NCBI GenBank assembly: GCA_964498585.1
Contig: CAZCHH010000048.1
Span: forward strand, 1-25,738
From: JAAYJM01 sp964498585
GTDB lineage: Bacteria; Bacteroidota; Ignavibacteria; Kapaibacteriales; UBA2268
Direction of reading: 5' to 3'
Length of the DNA: 25,738 nt
Shown here: positions 22,501 to 25,738 of the stretch, in pieces
How the letters are laid out: every line of letters begins with the position of its first letter
Position numbering within the stretch: position 1 is the first letter of the stretch
The notes under the pieces: generated by a model
Database searches by the model: none
Told to the model about the DNA's origin: nothing
What the model saw: the letters and a program-made list of their open reading frames with translations, nothing else
Program-made: the position numbers and the translations under genes

Positions 22501-23399
22501 GTTTATGCGGTGCTGATACTGCTTCTAATTTCGGTATATTAGCTCCTGATGTTATCTTTGTTCAACAACCTGATGACGCTACTGCTTGTACTCTAAATAT
22601 TGTTACTTTTACTGCTGTTGCTGAAAATTCAACCAGTCCAGAAGAACTTAAATATCAATGGTATTTCAATGATGCTCCTTTAACTGATGATGCAAGAATT
22701 AGCGGAAGCAATACAACAACCTTAACAATTAATGGCATTGTCGAAGGAGATGCCGGGCAATATAAACTTGAAGCTACTTTAGAATCAATTATGTATGTTA
22801 TTTATTCTAATGAAGCTACTTTAACTGTCAATATTCCACCAGTGATTACAACTCAACCTGTAACTACTATAGAAGTTGAAGAATCTAAAGAATTTACTAT
22901 GACAGTTGAAGTTTCCAGCAACTTACCTGTAACATACACCTGGTATAAAATAGATACAACTAACATTGCTGTCGGAACTGAAGCCACTTATACAAAAGCA
23001 GAAGCATCAACAGAAGATGCAGGTGCTTATATTTGTGAAATTACAAATGATTGCGGAACAGTTTATTCCGATACTGTTAATGTTGCCGTATCCAAATATG
23101 GACAATCTTCTGTTGAAGAACCATTTACAGGAGAATTTACTTTGCTAAATAGCGAACCAAATCCAGTATTAGATAATGCTACAATTAAGTTCATTGCTGC
23201 AACATCTAAACATATTAAATTAACTGTAAATGATATTTATGGTAGAGAAATTGCTATATTATTTGATGCAATGGTTCAACCAGGTTCTTATTCAGTCAAT
23301 TTCAATGCAAATCAATATAATTTAACTTCCGGTGTTTATTACTACACTTTAACTGCCGGAGCATTTTCACAGACTAAATCAATGATTATTGTTAAATAA
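19527..23399 (+). CDS. Secreted beta-helix and multi-Ig-like protein with T9SS C-terminal sorting domain
   Basis: This 1290-residue protein begins with a signal peptide (residues 1-24, ending ADAQ). Residues 100-440 form a right-handed parallel beta-helix with repeating rungs such as ITIKNCKIYGG (154-164), LTITNNLFYKV (199-209), LEISNNTFGSI (226-236), PTITGNTIYNM (255-265) and MTISNNIISDI (319-329). Residues 500-522 (VDFDDIARKTTTSTQMGADE) match the segment that often closes such helices in this phylum. Seven Ig-like domains follow, each with a Trp strand and a D-x-G-x-Y tyrosine corner, centred near 575-605, 660-697, 761-798, 855-892, 950-987, 1045-1082 and 1139-1170. The last 85 residues (LNSEPNPVLDNATIKF through SGVYYYTLTAG) are a type A Por secretion tail for export by T9SS and cell-surface attachment. 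No catalytic site is evident; the helix may bind or cut a polysaccharide, otherwise it is an adhesin. It is monocistronic. Confidence 0.9.
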   Translation: MKFLSKLLIIALLIVSSAFKADAQYSGSYDVGTGMMPTLFAAFYFISNAGLSGDVTLNIMNNINENSNQLPVLSQWTVGSNYTITIKPSTNAPAEGWTVQGNFNDGLIVLNGCSNVIIDGGPDKKLTFKNNNSSTTSAVFRLKSLGAGLGCENITIKNCKIYGGSASTLGCYGVYAFDNSAITNTPTPSPTSGADNNNLTITNNLFYKVRHGILVMGSTTTSLTGLEISNNTFGSITPSEFIGVKSIWVENVDAPTITGNTIYNMKANLTNVVDGVIGIHINGYTSNGIITRNKIYGLSSTAANTGVYGINIMNGGTNMTISNNIISDITSANNSTTSTQYNPFGIRIDGGNNHKIYNNTINLTTAQAGAGSSGSLTSCLMITQVVPFLNICTGLDVRNNIFINSMTGLAGTKSYSMYVPDNQAFADCNYNNYYVSGTYGVLGMVGSGDVTSLAALIAATGKDANSANTAVQFLNPTTTDLHLDGASLSNMSLLCPTIPAVSVDFDDIARKTTTSTQMGADEAIPNLAISVPLSADPFLTSYCAGTTAQITLGFTGVITSFPDGISRTNPPLIYEWYHDGVLIPGANTNSHLIAPLTAQDAGNYYGTVRVLDYSVPSNIITLNITQPTSIATQPNPTYLVCNTYPFSMTVPTIGTVTSFEWEKLNASNNTWEPVPGQTSNTFAIAVISSADIGYYRLKVRGFNNNCDPDSIYSNITQLQFALPMTIGTPDLIYNFTPAFGVCKDDMIKISVNVSGTVQSYQWQIDVDNDGIFTDIYGANSKDFIIEAVTTADTGYYRCVVLSYCNNISYTTSAVGFTKVWSSHVSFTTNPKPFVICEGEDVLLTVNAVGIVHNYQWYKDGIMITKQDNNTADSVIFKIKNASFHASGVYTCRVLADDCEGINTPRESEPALVYVNRATNIIYPPQNQILGTGSKAVFEVFAHLTYPATVQWYKGTTLLQNNDWIEGAQSSLMTITNITEDDFGTDYWVVVTGLCGADTASNFGILAPDVIFVQQPDDATACTLNIVTFTAVAENSTSPEELKYQWYFNDAPLTDDARISGSNTTTLTINGIVEGDAGQYKLEATLESIMYVIYSNEATLTVNIPPVITTQPVTTIEVEESKEFTMTVEVSSNLPVTYTWYKIDTTNIAVGTEATYTKAEASTEDAGAYICEITNDCGTVYSDTVNVAVSKYGQSSVEEPFTGEFTLLNSEPNPVLDNATIKFIAATSKHIKLTVNDIYGREIAILFDAMVQPGSYSVNFNANQYNLTSGVYYYTLTAGAFSQTKSMIIVK

Positions 23400-23418
23400 T
23401 CTGATTATTTCAGAAATT

Positions 23419-23450
23419 AAAAAGCCGAAGTTTTACTTCGGCTTTTTTTT
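23419..23450 (+). terminator. Intrinsic terminator of the beta-helix/Ig protein gene
   Basis: GCCGAAG (23424-23430) and CTTCGGC (23436-23442) form a perfect 7-bp stem around a 5-nt loop, followed by eight T. It starts about 25 nt after the stop codon. An A-run on the left makes a bidirectional role possible. Confidence 0.92.
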
Positions 23451-23466
23451 ACTGCAGATTAAAGTA

Positions 23467-23648
23467 ATACCAAACCGCTAACTAAAAGTGCAAAATTAAA
23501 ATGTCATTCCGAACCCCCTTATAAAAGAAGACTTTTATTTTAAATGGAAATGACATTAATTTACCCTGTCATTCTGAACGAAGTGAAGAATCCAGAAAAA
23601 TTTCTTTAAACCACTATCCTCTGGATTCTTCGCTCCGCTCAGAATGAC
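23467..23648. repeat. Diverged copy of the 142-bp repeat module plus TCATTCTGAACGAAGTGAAG hairpin
   Basis: 23467-23580 aligns with the unit duplicated at 5331-5614: ATACCAAACCGCTAACTAAA, then AATGTCATTCCGAACCCC, then a TGACATtaaTTTACC-like end. It leads directly into the hairpin 23568-23648, whose arms are GTCATTCTGAACGAAGTGAA with GAATCC, and GGATTCTTCGCTCCGCTCAG with AATGAC. Confidence 0.75.
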
Positions 23649-23664
23649 CGACAAATGTAAAGAT

Positions 23665-23790
23665 GTCATTCTGGCGTATGCCAGAATCTATCTTTAATAT
23701 CGAAAAAGAACAAGATGGATTCTGACATCCGTCAGAATGACATTTCATATATTCATAATATTTATGACATTTTATATTGGAATTTATATT
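23665..23790. repeat. Second copy of the GTCATTCTGACGGATGTCAG inverted-repeat element
   Basis: Arms lie at 23665-23694 (variant GTCATTCTGGCGTATGCCAG) and 23712-23741 (AAGATGGATTCTGACATCCG onward). The spacer (AATATCGAAAAAGAAC) and the 50-bp downstream tail match the element at 12001-12130. Changes in the left arm are compensated by palindromy within the arm itself (CTGGCGTATGCCAG), suggesting selection for the inner dyad. Confidence 0.85.
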
Positions 23791-23804
23791 ATTCTTTATT
23801 ATTT

Positions 23805-23832
23805 CTTTTCCAAGTTCAACTTGGGAAGGAGA
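23805..23832. repeat. TTCCAAGTTCAACTTGGGAA palindrome
   Basis: A member of the CCTTCCCAAGTTGAACTTGG family, directly downstream of the exported CxxCC protein gene (stop codon at 23838-23840). There is one mismatch in the left arm (CTTTTCCAAGTT). Confidence 0.75.
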
Positions 23833-23837
23833 TACAA

Positions 23838-25328
23838 TTATTTATTGAAATCTTTAAAATTATAATATTCTAATTTCCATACTTTATCTTCATTGCTTTT
23901 GCATATATTAATAATTTTACTCCCATCATTAGCAACAAAACAATACGAATCATAAGCTGCAACAATTGGGGGAAGTATTCTTAATCCTAAGTCATTGTAA
24001 CATGTTACATACGATTTATTGTCTTGGTTGAACTGGATGCTGAAAACTGAACCATCATAATTGGTAAACTTTCTGAAACTCTTTTCATAGTATGACAAAG
24101 TTATTTTATCGTATTTTATATCTGGTTTGATATTATAAAGAAAGCCCTCTTCGTAAATTAAATGTAATTCATCTTTAAAAGCACAAACAAATTGCTGGTT
24201 GCCTGCATAAATTTCTAATGGTGCCTCATAATTAGTTATGTGATTTTGATTAATAGTGAATAAATCATATTTATGGAAAACAGTATCAGCATTTATCAAA
24301 TAAAAAGCTCCCCAAACTTTATCTGAATATAATCCTCTTAAAAAAGTGCCAATATTTTTAATTCCTAAGTTTTGGCTTGAGTCAAGCACAGCATTGCAGC
24401 TATCTATATGATAAAAATTTATTAATTGCTCAACTTTATTCCATTCTCTACTTTTTCTATTATACTGAATTGTATCTGTAGGATTACTCAAGCGCAATGA
24501 ACTTGATATACCGTTCGAATCGTTTAACAATACAAAATTATTGTGCAATAATCTTATAGAATCAGCAAACTGATTATCAATATCTTTTTTTGAGAATAAA
24601 TTAATAATTTTTTTTAAATTTAACAAAGTATCATAAATCCAATACTGTCCTTCTTTTTTTGAATAGAAACAAAATCTGTTTAATTCTGGTTCATATACCA
24701 TATCAAGATTGTTTGCGTAATCAGGAATATCTAATAATTTTGTAAAATAGGGCTTTATATCCGCAATATTATTTTTATTTAAATCTTGATAATACATTAC
24801 AGAATCTACATACCTATATGCATCTCCATAAGCTTTTGAAGATGTTTTATAACAAAATAGCTTCTTATTGATATTATCAAATATGATTGCTTTGCCGGCA
24901 TAGTTCAATAAATTTTTATGAACTTTGCCTTTAAAATTCAAATAAGTAACCTTGCTGGTGCTGTCTGGAATCTTCAATAAAGATTTAATATTAGTATCAT
25001 CAGTCCAAAATTGAATGTTTATATTTTTTTTAAGTTCAAGGGGAGTGTTTTGCCAGCCGGCTTCAATTTCGGACTTGCAACAACGAACACAGAAATTTTG
25101 TGCTACGATATAGACAACTTGAAATGGCTGTTGTTTGATTTCGCCTTTTTTCAATTTGTTTAAAATCTTATTTTTCTTTTCGAAATACTCTTTATCTTTT
25201 CCTTTAATTTCAGTAAATTCTGCCTTGCAAGTAAAAGAAAACATTATAGAAAAAAAATAAAGCAAAAGAACTCCCCTGAATATTTGGGGAATTGCCTGAA
25301 AATTTTGAATATTACACGTCTTTTTCAT
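23838..25328 (-). CDS. Exported protein with CxxCC thioredoxin-like segment and possible beta-propeller
   Basis: I do not recognise this 496-residue protein. A hydrophobic stretch at 16-33 (FRGVLLLYFFSIMFSF) is a signal peptide or anchor. C34 follows it, but the context (FTC) is a poor lipobox. Residues 68-150 look like a thioredoxin fold: strand FQVVYIVAQNF, then C80-V-R-C83-C84 at a helix start, later strands NINIQFWTDD, KVTYLNFKG and KAIIFD. A CxxC at the start of the first helix is the redox motif of that family. The rest (170-496) is beta-rich with repeated aromatic strands (FCFYSKKEGQYWIYD, DKVWGAFYLIN, FVCAFKDELHLIYEEGFLYNI, KVWKLEYYNF) and could be a six-bladed propeller like those in Bacteroidota. 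Both assignments are inferred from pattern only. It is probably periplasmic. No partner gene is adjacent on the same strand within the window. Confidence 0.7.
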   Translation of the reverse strand: MKKTCNIQNFQAIPQIFRGVLLLYFFSIMFSFTCKAEFTEIKGKDKEYFEKKNKILNKLKKGEIKQQPFQVVYIVAQNFCVRCCKSEIEAGWQNTPLELKKNINIQFWTDDTNIKSLLKIPDSTSKVTYLNFKGKVHKNLLNYAGKAIIFDNINKKLFCYKTSSKAYGDAYRYVDSVMYYQDLNKNNIADIKPYFTKLLDIPDYANNLDMVYEPELNRFCFYSKKEGQYWIYDTLLNLKKIINLFSKKDIDNQFADSIRLLHNNFVLLNDSNGISSSLRLSNPTDTIQYNRKSREWNKVEQLINFYHIDSCNAVLDSSQNLGIKNIGTFLRGLYSDKVWGAFYLINADTVFHKYDLFTINQNHITNYEAPLEIYAGNQQFVCAFKDELHLIYEEGFLYNIKPDIKYDKITLSYYEKSFRKFTNYDGSVFSIQFNQDNKSYVTCYNDLGLRILPPIVAAYDSYCFVANDGSKIINICKSNEDKVWKLEYYNFKDFNK

Positions 25329-25403
25329 AAATTTTAGATTGTTTATTAATGGTAGAAATTAAATAATTTATTCGAGATATTTGAAACAACATAGCATTGA
25401 ACT

Positions 25404-25478
25404 CTTTCCCAAGCTGAGCTTGGGAAAGAAGATAATAAATGTATATTCTACTCCTTCCCAAGTTGAACTTGGGAAGGA
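25404..25478. repeat. Two tandem near-perfect palindromes of the TTCCCAAGTTGAACTTGGGA family
   Basis: CTTTCCCAAGCT/AGCTTGGGAAAG (25404-25428, 12-bp arms) and TCCTTCCCAAGTT/AACTTGGGAAGGA (25452-25478, 13-bp arms) both have a 1-nt centre. Since the arms differ between copies but stay self-complementary, the dyad itself seems maintained. They lie between the exported CxxCC gene and the partial gene at the window edge. Confidence 0.88.
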
Positions 25479-25535
25479 AAATTATATTATTTATTTTTTT
25501 TGAATAATTCTGGTTTAAGGATAATTACTACTTTT

Positions 25536-25738
25536 TTATGGACATAAATTAGCTCTTTGTTTATCTGAGGCAGTTAATTCCCGCCCGGTTTTTGTAAAGA
25601 CTATTCTTTTTATTGTACCTTCACTGCACAATCCTGTTGGGTGTGGAGTTAATGGTCTGACTGAATATAAGTCCGTATCAATCATCGTTTCGGTTTGATT
25701 ATCAAATATGACCTTACCCAATCCTGTTGTACAACCGG
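25536..25738 (-). CDS. 3' end of an unrecognised gene running off the window
   Basis: On the minus strand an open frame enters from the window edge and ends with TAA at 25536-25538, giving at least 66 residues. It ends GRELTASDKQRANLCP. Composition (Thr, Arg, Gly, three Cys in the visible part) is less AT-biased than the surrounding spacer, which supports real coding. No family was recognised. A TTG at 25721 could formally start it, but continuation upstream is more likely. Confidence 0.5.
   Translation of the reverse strand, partial: GCTTGLGKVIFDNQTETMIDTDLYSVRPLTPHPTGLCSEGTIKRIVFTKTGRELTASDKQRANLCP

Overview
The window is AT-rich DNA from a member of the Bacteroidota/Chlorobiota (FCB) group. 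Kapabacteria or Ignavibacteria-like lineages fit best, but that is an inference. Two large secreted proteins carry C-terminal type IX secretion (Por secretion system) sorting domains. There is a TonB-dependent receptor with a carboxypeptidase-like N-terminal domain, a ClpC-type unfoldase and a QueF reductase. Most starts lack a Shine-Dalgarno sequence, and the long spacers are full of REP/MITE-like palindromes of a type common in this group. No rRNA, tRNA or CRISPR array was seen.

Layout. 187-2763 (+): clpC. 2949-5267 (-): a TonB-dependent receptor. It is separated from a small histidine-rich membrane protein (5993-6349, -) by 725 bp of repeats, including a perfect 142-bp tandem duplication. 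6383-7027: spacer with repeat remnants and an orphan intrinsic terminator. 7028-9511 (+): a secreted multi-domain protein ending in a T9SS tail and followed by a good terminator. 9575-10930: a very AT-rich gene desert with a 21-bp minisatellite and strong hairpins. 10931-11580 (-): an antitoxin-PIN toxin pair. 11581-12162: palindromic repeats. 12163-17848 (-): mtnA (methionine salvage) overlapping a 1527-residue fusion of an AMP-forming acyl ligase, a long uncharacterised middle and a GNAT acyltransferase. 17849-18564: short tandem arrays and a MITE-like element. 18565-19238 (-): a lipoprotein gene followed by queF (queuosine synthesis). 19527-23399 (+): a beta-helix plus seven-Ig-like-domain secreted protein with a T9SS tail, then a terminator. 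23838-25328 (-): an exported protein with a CxxCC thioredoxin-like segment and a possible beta-propeller. 25536-25738 (-): the 3' end of an unrecognised gene.

How the genes fit together. The two T9SS cargo proteins, the lipoprotein, the receptor and the exported CxxCC protein are all envelope functions, and ClpC is general proteostasis. The one unusual coupling is mtnA with the ligase-GNAT fusion, which overlap by 8 nt and are probably co-transcribed and translationally coupled. The fusion is the best candidate for something undescribed: one chain could activate a carboxylic acid and pass the acyl group to an amine. The non-coding DNA holds at least five dispersed repeat families. Some copies are arranged as inverted pairs, which points to non-autonomous mobile elements, although no transposase is present here.
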